Source: Saccharothrix obliqua
GTDB lineage: Bacteria; Actinomycetota; Actinomycetes; Mycobacteriales; Pseudonocardiaceae
Length of the DNA stretch: 64,000 bases
Direction of reading: 5' to 3'
Assembly: GCF_019375475.1 (NCBI RefSeq)
Contig: NZ_JAHXGQ010000007.1
Span: 310,001-374,000, forward strand
Shown here: in pieces, positions 1-9,480 of the stretch
Layout: the number at the start of each line of letters is the position of its first letter
Numbering within the stretch: the stretch's first letter is position 1
Position numbers and translations under genes: made by a program
Notes under the pieces: model-generated
What the model was told of the DNA's origin: nothing
Databases searched by the model: none
What the model saw: only the letters and a program-made list of their open reading frames with translations

Positions 1-392
1 ATGGTGGCCACGAACTGGCCGACCAGCTTGGCCGTCTTGTTCAGGCCGAGGTTGCGCTGCTTGCGGATCTTGATGAAGTCGTCCAGGAAGCCGACGATGC
101 CGAGGGACGTGGTCAGCATGAGCACCAGCAGGCCGGACGCGGTGGGCGTCTGCTCCTGCGCCGACGCGGACATCGAGTTCACCAGGTGGGCGCCGAGGTA
201 GCCCGCCCACATGGCGACCAGGATCGCGACACCACCCATGGTCGGCGTGCCGCGCTTGGTCTTGTGGCTCTGCGGTCCCTCTTCGCGGATCTCCTGGCCG
301 AAACCCTGCCGCGAGAAGATCTTGATCAGGTACGGCGTCAGCATGATCGACGCGATCAGCGCGATGGCCGCCGCGATGAGGATGCTCTTCAC
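1..392 (-). CDS. mraY: MraY, lipid I synthase (partial, N-terminal part)
   Basis: Phospho-N-acetylmuramoyl-pentapeptide transferase, the membrane enzyme that attaches UDP-MurNAc-pentapeptide to undecaprenyl phosphate to give lipid I. About 130 N-terminal residues are present and the gene runs off the left edge. Visible are a hydrophobic segment right after the start, the family stretch [12 protein letters not shown], and GFLDDFIKI whose Asp-Asp pair belongs to the Mg/substrate site. The GTG start overlaps the murF stop by four bases (GTGA), so translation is probably coupled to murF in the dcw operon. Confidence 0.95.
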   Translation of the reverse strand, partial: MKSILIAAAIALIASIMLTPYLIKIFSRQGFGQEIREEGPQSHKTKRGTPTMGGVAILVAMWAGYLGAHLVNSMSASAQEQTPTASGLLVLMLTTSLGIVGFLDDFIKIRKQRNLGLNKTAKLVGQFVAT

Positions 393-1849
393 TTGCCGAC
401 CGCCTCCAGAAGGGCCTCGGCAACCCGCCACAGGCCGTATGAGTTGGATGCCTTCACCAGCACGACGTCACCAGGCCGCACCTGGTCGCGCAGCAGCTCC
501 ACGGCCGCCGCGACGTCCGGCACCAGTACCGCTTCTTCGCCCCATGATCCTTCCAGGTGCGCGCCCTGGTGCATCGGGCGGGCGTCCGGACCGACCACGA
601 CCAGCTTGTTGATGTCCAAGCGGACCGCGAGGCGGCCGATCTCGTCGTGCGCGCGGACGTGGTCCGCGCCCAGTTCGGCCATCGGCCCGAGCACCGCCCA
701 GCTCCGCCGGGGCGGCGTGGTGGCGCGGGAGATGGTGGCGAGCGACTTCAGCGCCGCGCGCATGGCCTCCGGGTTGGCGTTGTAGGCGTCGTTGACGACA
801 GTCACGCCATCAGGACGTTCGGTGACCGCCATGCGATGCGCGGAAACCCGTTCGGCCTTGCCGAGCGCGTCGGCGACCTGCTGTGGCGTGGCACCGAGTT
901 CGAGGGCGATCGCGGCGGCGGTGAGGGCGTTGCCGACCTGGTGCGCCCCGTGCACGGCCAGCCGCACGTCCGCCTCGCCGCGCGACGTGACGAGGCGGAA
1001 CCCGGCACGGGCGCGGGCGTCGAGTTCGACGTCGACGGCCCGCACGTCCGCGGCGGCGTGCTCGCCCACCAGCACGACCTTCGCCCGCGTGCGCGGCGCC
1101 ATGCCGGCCACCAGCGGGTCGTCGGCGTTGAGCACGGCCACGCCGTCCTCGGGCAGCGCCTCCACCAGTTCGCCCTTGGCCCGCGCGATGCCCTCGCGGG
1201 AACCGAACTCGCCGAGGTGCGCCGAGCCGACGTTGAGCACCGCGCCCACCTTCGGCGGCGCGACCCGGCACAGCCCGGCGATGTGGCCGGGCCCGCGCGC
1301 GGACAGCTCCAGTACCAGGAACCGGGTGCTCTCGTCGGCGCGCAGGGCCGTCCACGGGTGGCCCAGCTCGTTGTTGAACGAGCCGGGCGGCGCGATGGTC
1401 GGCCCGAGCGGCGCGAGCACCTGCGCGATCAGGTCCTTGGTGGAGGTCTTGCCGGACGAGCCGGTGACGCCCACGACGGTCAGCCGCTCCAGCCGGTCCG
1501 TGACGTGCCGGGCGAGCTTGGCCAGCGCCGCGAGCACCGCCGCGCCCGCGCCGTCCCGGTCGCCGGACAGCACGTAGGCGTTGCCGCCGCCCTGGTCCAC
1601 CGGCGGCGCGATCACCGCGGGCGCGTCCACCGGGCGACCGGCGAGCAGGCCCACCGCGCCCTGCGCCACGGCCCGCGCGGCGAAGTCGTGGCCGTCGACG
1701 CGCTCGCCCGGCAGCGCCAGGAACAAGCCGCCCGCGGCGACCCGCCGCGAGTCGAACTCGACGGTGCCGGTCACCACCGGCGAGCCGTCCGTGTTGTGCA
1801 GCGCGCCGCCGACGACCTCCGCGATCTCGGCCAGGCTGAGCGGGATCAC
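389..1849 (-). CDS. murF: MurF, UDP-MurNAc-tripeptide:D-Ala-D-Ala ligase
   Basis: Cytoplasmic ATP-dependent ligase that adds D-Ala-D-Ala to UDP-MurNAc-tripeptide, the last soluble step of peptidoglycan precursor synthesis. 486 residues, somewhat longer than the family average of about 450. The Mur-ligase ATP loop [12 protein letters not shown] is near residues 128-139, and [11 protein letters not shown], typical of MurF, lies in the C-terminal part. The ATG overlaps the murE stop (ATGA) and the 3' end overlaps mraY, so it sits in a tightly coupled operon. Confidence 0.97.
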   Translation of the reverse strand: MIPLSLAEIAEVVGGALHNTDGSPVVTGTVEFDSRRVAAGGLFLALPGERVDGHDFAARAVAQGAVGLLAGRPVDAPAVIAPPVDQGGGNAYVLSGDRDGAGAAVLAALAKLARHVTDRLERLTVVGVTGSSGKTSTKDLIAQVLAPLGPTIAPPGSFNNELGHPWTALRADESTRFLVLELSARGPGHIAGLCRVAPPKVGAVLNVGSAHLGEFGSREGIARAKGELVEALPEDGVAVLNADDPLVAGMAPRTRAKVVLVGEHAAADVRAVDVELDARARAGFRLVTSRGEADVRLAVHGAHQVGNALTAAAIALELGATPQQVADALGKAERVSAHRMAVTERPDGVTVVNDAYNANPEAMRAALKSLATISRATTPPRRSWAVLGPMAELGADHVRAHDEIGRLAVRLDINKLVVVGPDARPMHQGAHLEGSWGEEAVLVPDVAAAVELLRDQVRPGDVVLVKASNSYGLWRVAEALLEAVGK

Positions 1850-3375
1850 CGGTCCACCTCTCTGATGGCTTCCGCGAGCGACTCGACGTCCGAGAACGGG
1901 TGCACGACGCCCGCGACCTCCTGCCCCGTCTCGTGGCCCTTGCCCGCGACCACGACCACATCACCGGCGCGGGCCAGCGACACGGCGCGCCGGATGGCCT
2001 CCCGCCGGTCGCCGATCTCCAGCACCTCGCCCCGGTCCGCCTCGGGCAGGTCCAGCGCGCCGCGCAGCATCGCGGCGCGGATCGCCGCCGGGTCCTCGCC
2101 ACGCGGGTTGTCGTCGGTCACGATCAGCACGTCGCTGCGCCGCGCCGCCTCCTCGCCCATCAGCGGGCGCTTGGCGGTGTCCCGGTCGCCGCCGCAGCCG
2201 AGGACCGTGATGACGCGGCCGGTGGAGCGGGCGCGGACCGCGTCCAGCGCCAGCGCCACGGCCTGCGGCTTGTGCGAGTAGTCCACGACCGCCGCGAAGT
2301 CCTGGCCCTCGTCCACCGGCTGCATCCGGCCCGGCACCCGCACACCCGCGAGACCGCGGCGGATCGCGTCCGGGTCCACGTCCCGGGCACGCAGGCAGGC
2401 GATCGCGAGCAGCGCGTTGGCCACGTTGAACGAGCCGGGCAGCCGCAGTTCCACCGGTATCTCTACGCCGGGGCCGCGCGCGGTGAACGACTGCTCGCCG
2501 GTCGGGGACACCCGGACGTCCGCGGCGGTCCAGTCGGCGTCGCCGGTGGTGGCCGCGGTGATCGTGCCCGGCACGACCAGGCGGCGGCCCCACTCGCCGT
2601 CCACGCACACCACCTCGACCTCGGCGCGGCCGTCGAACAGCAGCGCCTTGGTGCGGAAGTAGTCCTCCATGTCCGGGTGGAAGTCCAGGTGGTCCTGCGA
2701 CAGGTTGGTGAACGCGCCCACCGCGTACCGCACGCCGCCGACCCGGCCGAGGCGCAGCGCGTGGCTGGACACCTCCATGGTGACGTCGGTGACGCCGCGC
2801 TCCGCCATCACCGCGAGCAGGGCGTGCAGGTCGGGCGCTTCGGGCGTGGTGAGGGCGCTGTCCAGGCGCTCGCCCGCGATGCGCGTCTCCACGGTGCCGA
2901 TGAGGCCCGTCTCGCGGCCCGCGGCCTTCAGCACCGACTCGATCAGGTAGCTGGTGGTGGTCTTGCCGGACGTGCCGGTGATGCCGTACACGGCGAGCTT
3001 CGCCGACGGGTCGCCGTACACGCGGGACGCCAGCGCGCCGAGCACCGCGCGCGGGTCGTCGTGCACCAGGACCGGCACGTCGGCGGCGACCTTGGCGGCG
3101 CCCACCGCGTCGGTCAGCACGGCGACCGCGCCGCGTGCCAGCGCCTGCTCCGCGAAGTCCGCGCCGTGCGCGCGCGTGCCGGGCAGCGCGGCGAACAGGT
3201 CGCCCGGTCGGACGTGCTGGGCCCGCAGCGTCACGCCGCTGACGAGCACGTGCGCCCGGTCGGGCGCGGTGAGGTGGGCGTCGGCGGTGGAGGCGAGTTC
3301 GGACACGGCGACGGGCTGGACGCGGGAAGGGCGAGGCGGGGCGGTCGCGACCTTGCCCTCAAGCTTGGCAGGCAC
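1846..3375 (-). CDS. murE: MurE, UDP-MurNAc-dipeptide:meso-DAP ligase
   Basis: Adds the third amino acid of the peptidoglycan stem peptide. The ATP loop GITGTSGKTTT is at about residues 131-141. The DNPRGEDP motif in the C-terminal domain is the signature of the meso-diaminopimelate-adding subtype, which matches the dapA and dapB genes further right. I place the start at the GTG at 3375 (V-P-A-K-L-E-G), giving 509 residues. An open frame continues to 3513 but the extra 46 residues look like untranslated leader. A 175-bp gap separates it from ftsI, so an extra promoter there is possible. Confidence 0.95.
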   Translation of the reverse strand: MPAKLEGKVATAPPRPSRVQPVAVSELASTADAHLTAPDRAHVLVSGVTLRAQHVRPGDLFAALPGTRAHGADFAEQALARGAVAVLTDAVGAAKVAADVPVLVHDDPRAVLGALASRVYGDPSAKLAVYGITGTSGKTTTSYLIESVLKAAGRETGLIGTVETRIAGERLDSALTTPEAPDLHALLAVMAERGVTDVTMEVSSHALRLGRVGGVRYAVGAFTNLSQDHLDFHPDMEDYFRTKALLFDGRAEVEVVCVDGEWGRRLVVPGTITAATTGDADWTAADVRVSPTGEQSFTARGPGVEIPVELRLPGSFNVANALLAIACLRARDVDPDAIRRGLAGVRVPGRMQPVDEGQDFAAVVDYSHKPQAVALALDAVRARSTGRVITVLGCGGDRDTAKRPLMGEEAARRSDVLIVTDDNPRGEDPAAIRAAMLRGALDLPEADRGEVLEIGDRREAIRRAVSLARAGDVVVVAGKGHETGQEVAGVVHPFSDVESLAEAIREVDR

Positions 3376-3550
3376 GCGCGGAAGGCTACCGGCGCACGGA
3401 GAGTATCCGGTCACCACGTCCACCAGAGCACCGAAAGCGCCGGTGGAACGCCCGATCGGCGGGTGTGGCCGCGCATTTTCCCGCAGTTGCCCGAACCACG
3501 CCCGGCGATTCACCGGACGTGGTCGTCGGGAGCGGCCCGCGAAACGGTTT

Positions 3551-5461
3551 TCAGAGCACCAGCGGTACCACCGGGCTCTGCTCGGCCGACATGGGGATGC
3601 GGTAGCGCTGCGCCAGGTACGAGGCGATGTCGTGGAACAGCGGCGCGGCGGACGCGCTGAACTCCCCGCCGCCGGTGGGGGCGTCGAGCATGATCCCCAC
3701 CACGTACCTCGGGTCGTCCGCCGGGAAGATGCCGGCGAACGTGATCCAGTACACGGTTTCGCTGTAGCAGGCGCAATTCTTGTCGATCTGCTGCGCGGTG
3801 CCGGTCTTGCCGCTCACCTGGTATCCGGGCAACGCCGCGGACGGCCCCGTGCCGGTTTGCCCCGGCGACTTCTGCACGACCGCGCGGAACATGTCCCGGA
3901 CCGTTTTCGCGGTTTGCGGGCTGACCACCCGCGTCTTTTCCGGCCGGGGCATTTCCTTGCGAGCACCGTTCGCGTCCACCTCGGCGCGGATGACGCGTGG
4001 CGGCACGCGCACGCCGTCGTTCGCGATGGCCTGGTACATCCCGGTCATCTGGAGCAGGGTCATGTTCAGGCCCTGCCCGATCGGCAGGTTGCCGAACGTG
4101 GAGCCGGACCACTGGTTGCGCGCGGGCACCGAGCCCGGCTCCTCCCCCGGCAGGCCCGACTGGGTGCGCTTGCCGAGGCCGAACTTGGCCAGCATGTCCG
4201 CGTACCGGTCCTCGCCGATCTTCTGGGCGGTCATCAGCGTGCCGACGTTGGAGGACTTCGCGAAGACGCCGGTGAACGTCATGTCCTGCACCGGGTGCCA
4301 CGTGGCGTCCTTGACCACGCGGTCGGCGATCTTGATGGTCGGTTCGACGGTGAGCACGCTGTCCGGCTGGAAGACGCCGTCCTCGATGGCCGTCGCGGCG
4401 GTGACGATCTTGTTGACGGAGCCGGGTTCGAACACCGCCGACACGGCGGCGTTGCGGTGCTGCTCCTCGGTGGCCCGGCCGAAGTTCACCGGGTCGAACG
4501 TCTTGTCGTTCGCCATGGCGATGATCTCGCCGGTGCGGCTGTCCAGGACCACCGCCGAGCCGGTCTTCGCGCCGGACTTGGCGGTGTAGTCGGTGACCAT
4601 GCGCTGCAACGCGTACTGGGTGTCCACGTCGAGCGTCAGCTCCAGGCTGCGGCCGGGTGTCGCGGCGGCCAGCTCGCGGGACCGGCCGGGACCGGGGATC
4701 ACCACGTTGTTGTTGCCCTGCATGGTGTCCACGACGCGGCGCCCGTTGCGGCCGGCGAGCAGGTTGTCCTGCGAGTTCTCCAGGCCGAGCAGGCCGTGCG
4801 TGGCCGGCGGCTGCTGGTCCTTGCGCCAGTTCGCCGCGCCCACGATGTTCGAGGCGAGTTCGCCGTTCGGGTAGACCCGGACCGCGCGGTACTCGGAGCC
4901 GATGTCGCCGTACTTCTCGGTGATCGCGGCGGCCTTGCCGGGGTCGACGTTGTCCACCAGCTCCACGTAGGTGGTGTCCTTGGTGAGCTGGGCGTACATG
5001 GTCTGCTCGTCGGTGCGTTGACCGGCGACCTCGGTGCCGAGCGTGTCCTGGATGAAGCGGGCGACGCCGCGTGCCCAGTCCTCGTAGCTGCCGATCGAGG
5101 GGTCGGCCTCCAGCGCTTTGGCCCACTTCTCGCGGGTCAGCTGCGGCACGGCGTACAGGGCGCGTGCCTCGACGCTGAAGGCGAGCTGGTTGCCGTTGCG
5201 GTCCGTGATGGACCCGCGGGCGGCGGGGATGTCGATGAAGGTGGCCCGCTGCTTCTCCGCCTGCGCCGACAACGCCTCCGCCTGGAAGCCCTGCACCTGC
5301 ACGAGCTTGACGCCCGCCATGACCAGCGCGGCGACCAGCAGCAGCCGCCCGACGGCGAGCCGAACCCGGCTGTTCCCGCCCCGCTTGCGCTTGGCCGGCG
5401 CCGTGCCGCGCACGGACAGCGGACGTCGGGCGGTCCTGCCCCGACTGGGCCCTGGCATCAC
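3551..5461 (-). CDS. ftsI: FtsI/PbpB, septal peptidoglycan transpeptidase
   Basis: Class B penicillin-binding protein that cross-links septal peptidoglycan in the divisome. 636 residues: basic cytoplasmic tail, one membrane anchor near 38-58, a dimerisation domain, and a transpeptidase domain from about 280. Active-site motifs are complete: SVNK (S348 is the acylated serine, K351), SSN (403-405) and KTG (552-554). The gene lies between ftsL and murE as in other actinobacterial dcw clusters. A second in-frame ATG follows immediately, so the exact start is ambiguous by one codon. Confidence 0.96.
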   Translation of the reverse strand: MMPGPSRGRTARRPLSVRGTAPAKRKRGGNSRVRLAVGRLLLVAALVMAGVKLVQVQGFQAEALSAQAEKQRATFIDIPAARGSITDRNGNQLAFSVEARALYAVPQLTREKWAKALEADPSIGSYEDWARGVARFIQDTLGTEVAGQRTDEQTMYAQLTKDTTYVELVDNVDPGKAAAITEKYGDIGSEYRAVRVYPNGELASNIVGAANWRKDQQPPATHGLLGLENSQDNLLAGRNGRRVVDTMQGNNNVVIPGPGRSRELAAATPGRSLELTLDVDTQYALQRMVTDYTAKSGAKTGSAVVLDSRTGEIIAMANDKTFDPVNFGRATEEQHRNAAVSAVFEPGSVNKIVTAATAIEDGVFQPDSVLTVEPTIKIADRVVKDATWHPVQDMTFTGVFAKSSNVGTLMTAQKIGEDRYADMLAKFGLGKRTQSGLPGEEPGSVPARNQWSGSTFGNLPIGQGLNMTLLQMTGMYQAIANDGVRVPPRVIRAEVDANGARKEMPRPEKTRVVSPQTAKTVRDMFRAVVQKSPGQTGTGPSAALPGYQVSGKTGTAQQIDKNCACYSETVYWITFAGIFPADDPRYVVGIMLDAPTGGGEFSASAAPLFHDIASYLAQRYRIPMSAEQSPVVPLVL

Positions 5462-5717
5462 AAACCTCCAGCACTCGCCCCGACCCGCCGGGCCGGGCCG
5501 TCGACAACCACCGGCCAGGGACCGGCGGGTTCGCCCGGCCGGCCCGTCACCCCACCGGACCTACCCACGAGGCGCGGCCGGGACACCGGGCCACCGGGTC
5601 CACTCTCGACACACAGGCGTGCCCGATCGCCGGGTCTCACGGCACACGGGCACACCGGACCACCGGGACGACCCACGGCACGCGGGCCGCGCGCCGGGTC
5701 GCCGGGACGGTCCGGCA
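5462..5717. other. Low-complexity spacer between ftsL and ftsI
   Basis: A 256-bp gap inside an otherwise overlapping operon. It is filled with imperfect repeats of CCGGG/CACCGGG type and has no convincing gene. An 87-codon minus-strand frame spans it from an ATG overlapping the ftsL stop to the ftsI start, but its product is only Arg/Pro/Gly/Val-rich low complexity. It may carry an internal promoter; I see no clear -10/-35. Confidence 0.5.
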
Positions 5718-6401
5718 TCACTGGCCCCCGGGCGGCGGCTGCTGGGTGTTCGGGTCGGGTTCGCCGTTGGCCGGCGGTTGCTGCTCACCGGCCGGCCGGC
5801 CGTTGGCGGGAGGTTGCTCGCCGGCGGGTTGGCCGTTGGCCGGCGGCTGCTCCCCGGCGGGCGGCTGCTCCCCGGCGGGCTGCCGGGTGTCGGCGGGCTG
5901 CCGGGTGTCAGCGGGCGGAGGTTCCGGCGCCTTGGCCTGCGTCGGCTTGCCGTACACCTCGACCGAGCCGTCCGGCAGCTGCTTGAGCCGCGCCGGGTCG
6001 CCGGCCGGGACGAGGCCCAGCTTCTCCGCCGCCTTCGCCAGCTCCAGCGGCGACTCGGCGAGCGCCACCTCCTGCCGCAGCTGCTCCACCTGCCGCGCCA
6101 GCCGGGTCTCCTCGGCCCGCGCGTCCTGGAGCCGGTACGAGTCGGCCGTCGCCTGCGTGGACAACCACATGATCGCCGCGATGCCCACGCCGAGCACCAC
6201 CATCACCATGACCACGAACGGCGCCTTGGGCGTGGCGGCCGGTCGGCGGGTCACCGCGGCGCCCTTCGCCGGCCGGCTGCGCTGCGCCCGCCGCGCGTAG
6301 GCGCGCTCGGCCGCGGCCGAGCGGCCGGGCACCGCCTTCAGGCTCCGCTCACGGGGCTTCGCCGCCCTCGACGCGCCGTTCGCCCGCGCGGGTGCGGTCA
6401 C
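5718..6401 (-). CDS. ftsL: FtsL-like septum protein with proline-rich tail
   Basis: Bitopic divisome protein by position (between rsmH and ftsI) and architecture. 227 residues: a basic Arg/Ala-rich cytoplasmic tail of about 70, a single membrane helix ([20 protein letters not shown] region, about 75-95), then a leucine-zipper-like coiled coil ([28 protein letters not shown]). The start is the GTG at 6401, overlapping the rsmH stop (GTGA). Unusual is the last third: an extracellular proline-rich tail of repeated [11 protein letters not shown]-like units. FtsL is poorly conserved, so the name rests on synteny and topology. Confidence 0.88.
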   Translation of the reverse strand: MTAPARANGASRAAKPRERSLKAVPGRSAAAERAYARRAQRSRPAKGAAVTRRPAATPKAPFVVMVMVVLGVGIAAIMWLSTQATADSYRLQDARAEETRLARQVEQLRQEVALAESPLELAKAAEKLGLVPAGDPARLKQLPDGSVEVYGKPTQAKAPEPPPADTRQPADTRQPAGEQPPAGEQPPANGQPAGEQPPANGRPAGEQQPPANGEPDPNTQQPPPGGQ

Positions 6402-7342
6402 GTCGCCTCCCGGATGCGCTCCGCCGCGCGCAAGCGCACCGGCGCGGCCCTCGGGTTGTCCTCGATCTCCTGCTCGTTCGCCACCTCGGCCCCCCGCGTC
6501 ACGAGCTTCACCTCGGGGCCGTGGCCGGGCAGCTCGACGGGCAGCCCGGCGGGCGTGCGGGACGCGGCCAGCTCCGCGAACGCCCGCTTCACCAACCGGT
6601 CCTCCAGCGACTGGTAGGACTCCACGACGATCCGACCGCCCACGGCGAGCACGCCCAGCGCCGCGGGCAGCGCGCGCCGCAGCGATTCCAGCTCGCCGTT
6701 GACCTCGATCCGCAACGCCTGGAACGTGCGCTTCGCCGGGTGCCCCCCGGTGCGCCTGGTCGCCGCGGGCACCACGGCGTAGAGCAGCTCGACCAGCCGC
6801 GCGCTGTTCGTGAACGGCTCGCGCGCCCGCTCCCGCACCACGGCCGAGGCGATCTTGCGGGCGAAGCGCTCCTCGCCGTAGTCGCGCAGGACGCGGGTCA
6901 GCTCGTCCACGTCGTACTCGTTCAGCACGTCCGCGGCGGTCATCCCGGAGCCCGCGCTCATCCGCATGTCCAGCGGCGCGTCGCGGGAGTACGCGAAACC
7001 GCGCTCCGCGGCGTCGAGCTGCAAGGAGGACACGCCGAGGTCCATCAGCACGCCGTCCACCGGTCCGTCGACGGCGTCCTCGATCCGGTCGTACGTGGTC
7101 TGCACGAAGGTGACCCGGTCGGCGAACGGCGCCAGCCGGGCCCGGGACAGCTCGATGGCCTGCGGGTCGCGGTCCAGCCCGATCAGCCGGACCCGCGGGT
7201 GCGCCCGCAGCACGGCCTCCGAGTGCCCGCCCAGCCCCAGGGTGCAGTCCACGAACACCGCGTCGCGGTCCGCCAGCGCGGGTGCGAGCAGGGCCAGGAC
7301 GCGGTCGAGCAGCACCGGCACGTGCCGCGCCCGCTCCGCCAT
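6398..7342 (-). CDS. rsmH: RsmH (MraW), 16S rRNA C1402 N4-methyltransferase
   Basis: SAM-dependent methyltransferase acting on 16S rRNA C1402 in the ribosomal P site. The N-terminus [10 protein letters not shown] and SAM motif [14 protein letters not shown] are family hallmarks; [23 protein letters not shown] is the conserved C-terminus. I choose the ATG at 7342 because GGGAG lies five bases upstream; in-frame GTG (7348) and TTG (7354) are alternatives with poorer spacing. It overlaps ftsL by four bases. Confidence 0.96.
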   Translation of the reverse strand: MAERARHVPVLLDRVLALLAPALADRDAVFVDCTLGLGGHSEAVLRAHPRVRLIGLDRDPQAIELSRARLAPFADRVTFVQTTYDRIEDAVDGPVDGVLMDLGVSSLQLDAAERGFAYSRDAPLDMRMSAGSGMTAADVLNEYDVDELTRVLRDYGEERFARKIASAVVRERAREPFTNSARLVELLYAVVPAATRRTGGHPAKRTFQALRIEVNGELESLRRALPAALGVLAVGGRIVVESYQSLEDRLVKRAFAELAASRTPAGLPVELPGHGPEVKLVTRGAEVANEQEIEDNPRAAPVRLRAAERIREAT

Positions 7343-7488
7343 CGCCACTCCCAACCGCCGGACAAAGAAATTCGGGTGTCGTCAGGTCCCCGCCCGCCCG
7401 TCGGACCTGGCGCCGGGGAAGGTGCGCCAGGGCCGAAAGCCGAGCGGACCGAGGCCTCACGGCACCCGATACCTCAAGCAAGCCCCAC

Positions 7489-7920
7489 TCAGAAGACGCC
7501 GGGCAGCACCTCCTCGCGAGCCTCGGCGTAGCTGTCCTCGTGCTCGTCCAGGTAGCGCTGCCACGCCTGCGCGTCCCAGATCTCCAGCCGGCTGATCGCG
7601 CCGATGACCACGCACTCCTTGGTCAACCCCGCGTACCGGCGCAGTTCCGGTGCGATCGTCACCCGGCCCTGGCCGTCCGGCCGCTGCTCGTCGGTCCCCG
7701 CGAACAGGTAGCGCTGGTAGGCGCGGACCGCCTCGTTGGTGAACGGCGCATCCGCGACCTTGCGCGCCATCTGCTCGAACTCGGCCCGAGGGAACACGTA
7801 GAGGCAGTGGTCCTGGCCCTTGGTGACCATGAGACCCCCCGCTAGCGCGTCCCGGAACTTCGCAGGCAGCGTCAGCCGGCCCTTGTCGTCCAGCTTGGGG
7901 TGGTGCGTGCCCAGGAACAC
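7489..7920 (-). CDS. mraZ: MraZ, dcw operon transcriptional regulator
   Basis: AbrB-fold DNA-binding protein that autoregulates the dcw operon. 143 residues with two MraZ domains: [22 protein letters not shown] at the N-terminus and [18 protein letters not shown] in the second half. The GTG start at 7920 is fixed by GGGAGGTGG six bases upstream; the frame stays open to 8328 but upstream sequence is promoter. A 146-bp gap precedes rsmH. Its probable binding sites, five 10-bp phased repeats, lie 44-89 bases upstream. Confidence 0.95.
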   Translation of the reverse strand: MFLGTHHPKLDDKGRLTLPAKFRDALAGGLMVTKGQDHCLYVFPRAEFEQMARKVADAPFTNEAVRAYQRYLFAGTDEQRPDGQGRVTIAPELRRYAGLTKECVVIGAISRLEIWDAQAWQRYLDEHEDSYAEAREEVLPGVF

Positions 7921-7963
7921 GGCAACCCACCTCCCGTCGCCGGGCGGCGAACCGGCAGTGGGG

Positions 7964-8009
7964 CCCCCGTCTGCCCCACCGGCCGCCACAGTACCCCACT
8001 TTTCACCAC
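7964..8009 (-). promoter_or_regulatory. MraZ box array (five phased repeats)
   Basis: Read on the minus strand, hexamers GTGGTG, GTGGGG, GTGGCG, GTGGGG and CGGGGG start every 10 bp exactly (plus-strand starts 8004, 7994, 7984, 7974, 7964) with four-base spacers. MraZ proteins are known to bind short G-rich direct repeats with helical phasing just upstream of their own gene. The array overlaps the promoter described next, which fits autorepression. Confidence 0.85.
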
Positions 8010-8015
8010 AGTCAA
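7988..8015 (-). promoter_or_regulatory. Promoter of the mraZ/dcw operon
   Basis: TTGACT (-35, 8010-8015) and TACTGT (-10, 7988-7993) on the minus strand, 16 bp apart. The spacer and -10 are covered by MraZ boxes. It would give an mRNA leader of about 60 bases before the mraZ GTG. Confidence 0.75.
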
Positions 8016-8384
8016 CGCTGAAACGGGTGGTCGCCACCGGCGTCGCGATACGTTTGCGCAGGTAGAACGAAGATGGCCGTGGCGTGGCGTGGTGGGGGAC
8101 GAGACGCACCTCTACCTCGCCGGGTGAGCGGATCCGCCTCGAAACACACCCGAACGGCCCAGTTGAACCGGACAAAACACGCCCGTTCGGAGGCCCGGTG
8201 GGGAATCGTGGCGGAGCGGTGGGTGGACGGGTGGGGAGACCGGTGGGGCGGTCGGTGCGGCGACCGTGGAAACCACCGCCGGGAAACTGTTCAATCAGTG
8301 TGTGGCGCTTCGCCATGGTTTGACACACTGCGTGAAACGCTCACCGCCACCGCGAACCGGTCGCGGTGGTTTTCGGGAGGTCGA
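8016..8384. other. Divergent intergenic region mraZ / moxR
   Basis: About 370 bp without a convincing gene between the mraZ promoter and moxR. It contains several GGTGGGG-type runs at 8200-8260 on the plus strand, resembling further G-rich boxes but without strict 10-bp phasing, and a TTGACA hexamer at 8320-8325 with no good -10 at 16-18 bp. The moxR promoter should be here. Confidence 0.4.
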
Positions 8385-9479
8385 GTGACTCCGAGTACTC
8401 AGCCAGCCGCGCTGCCCGAACACTCGTACGGTGGCGGTGGGCTCAACCACGTGAACAACGCGGCCCACCCGCACCACCGACCCGAAGAGGTGCTGGCCGA
8501 ACTGCACACCGTGGTCGGCCGCATCGCGGCCAACGTCGAGAAGGTCATCGTCGGCAAGCCCGACGTGGTGCGGATCGCGCTGGTCACGCTGCTCGCCGAA
8601 GGCCACCTGCTGGTGGAGGACGTGCCCGGCGTCGGCAAGACGTCGCTGGCCAAGGCGCTGGCGCGGTCCATCGACTGCTCCGTCAGCCGCATCCAGTTCA
8701 CGCCCGACCTGCTGCCCAGCGACATCACCGGCGTGTCCATCTACAACCGGCAGGACAACGACTTCGAGTTCCGGCCAGGACCGGTGTTCGCCAACATCGT
8801 GGTCGGCGACGAGATCAACCGCGCTTCGCCCAAGACGCAGTCGGCGTTGCTGGAGTGCATGGAAGAGCACCAGGTCACCGTCGACGGGAACACCTACGCG
8901 CTCAGCTCGCCGTTCATGGTGATCGCCACCCAGAACCCGATCGAGATGGAGGGCACCTACGCGCTGCCCGAGGCGCAGCGGGACCGGTTCACCGCCCGCG
9001 TGTCGATCGGCTACCCGGACCCGCAGGCCGAGCTGGCGATGGTGGACGAGCACGCGGGCGACGACCCGCTGAGCCAGCTGCGCCCGGTGTCCGACGCGGA
9101 CCAGGTGCTGAAACTGGTGCACGCGGTCCGCCGGGTGCACCTGTCGACGGAGGTGCGCCGGTACGCCGTGGAGCTGGTGTCGGCCACCCGGCGGCTGCCG
9201 GAGCTGCGGCTCGGCGCGTCGCCCCGGTCGACGCTGCAACTCGTGCGCGCCGCCCGCGCCCAGGCCGCGCTGGCCGGGCGGGACTTCGTGGTGCCCGACG
9301 ACATCCACGCCGTGGCGGTGCCCGTGCTGGCGCACCGGCTGGTGCTGACCGCCGAGGCGCAGGCCGCCCGCCGGTCGGCCGCGGACCTGGTGCGCAACCT
9401 GGTGCAGCGGGTGCCCGTGCCGCAGGGCGCGCTGGACCCGACCGGCCAGTTCCTGCACCAAGTCAACCCGAACCGCTGA
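8385..9479 (+). CDS. MoxR-family AAA+ ATPase
   Basis: MoxR AAA+ ATPases act as chaperones that assemble or activate protein complexes, commonly encoded with DUF58 and transglutaminase-like proteins as here. 364 residues; Walker A GVGKTSLAK at about 82-90, Walker B VVGDEINRASPKTQ, sensor 1 ATQNP, and MoxR-specific EGTYALPEAQRDRF. Start GTG at 8385 with GGGAGGTCGA ahead. An open frame extends upstream but lacks a ribosome site. First gene of a three-gene operon, one base before the DUF58 gene. Confidence 0.94.
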   Translation: MTPSTQPAALPEHSYGGGGLNHVNNAAHPHHRPEEVLAELHTVVGRIAANVEKVIVGKPDVVRIALVTLLAEGHLLVEDVPGVGKTSLAKALARSIDCSVSRIQFTPDLLPSDITGVSIYNRQDNDFEFRPGPVFANIVVGDEINRASPKTQSALLECMEEHQVTVDGNTYALSSPFMVIATQNPIEMEGTYALPEAQRDRFTARVSIGYPDPQAELAMVDEHAGDDPLSQLRPVSDADQVLKLVHAVRRVHLSTEVRRYAVELVSATRRLPELRLGASPRSTLQLVRAARAQAALAGRDFVVPDDIHAVAVPVLAHRLVLTAEAQAARRSAADLVRNLVQRVPVPQGALDPTGQFLHQVNPNR

Positions 9480-9480
9480 C

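Noticed and set aside
5458-5721. 87-codon frame on the minus strand linking the ftsL stop and the ftsI start by overlaps
   Set aside because: The product is low-complexity Arg/Pro/Gly/Val from imperfect GC repeats, with no membrane helix or motif; the overlaps follow from chance ATGs.
7921-8328. N-terminal extension of mraZ
   Set aside because: It would run through the promoter and MraZ boxes; the family start [10 protein letters not shown] and the ribosome site fix the GTG at 7920.
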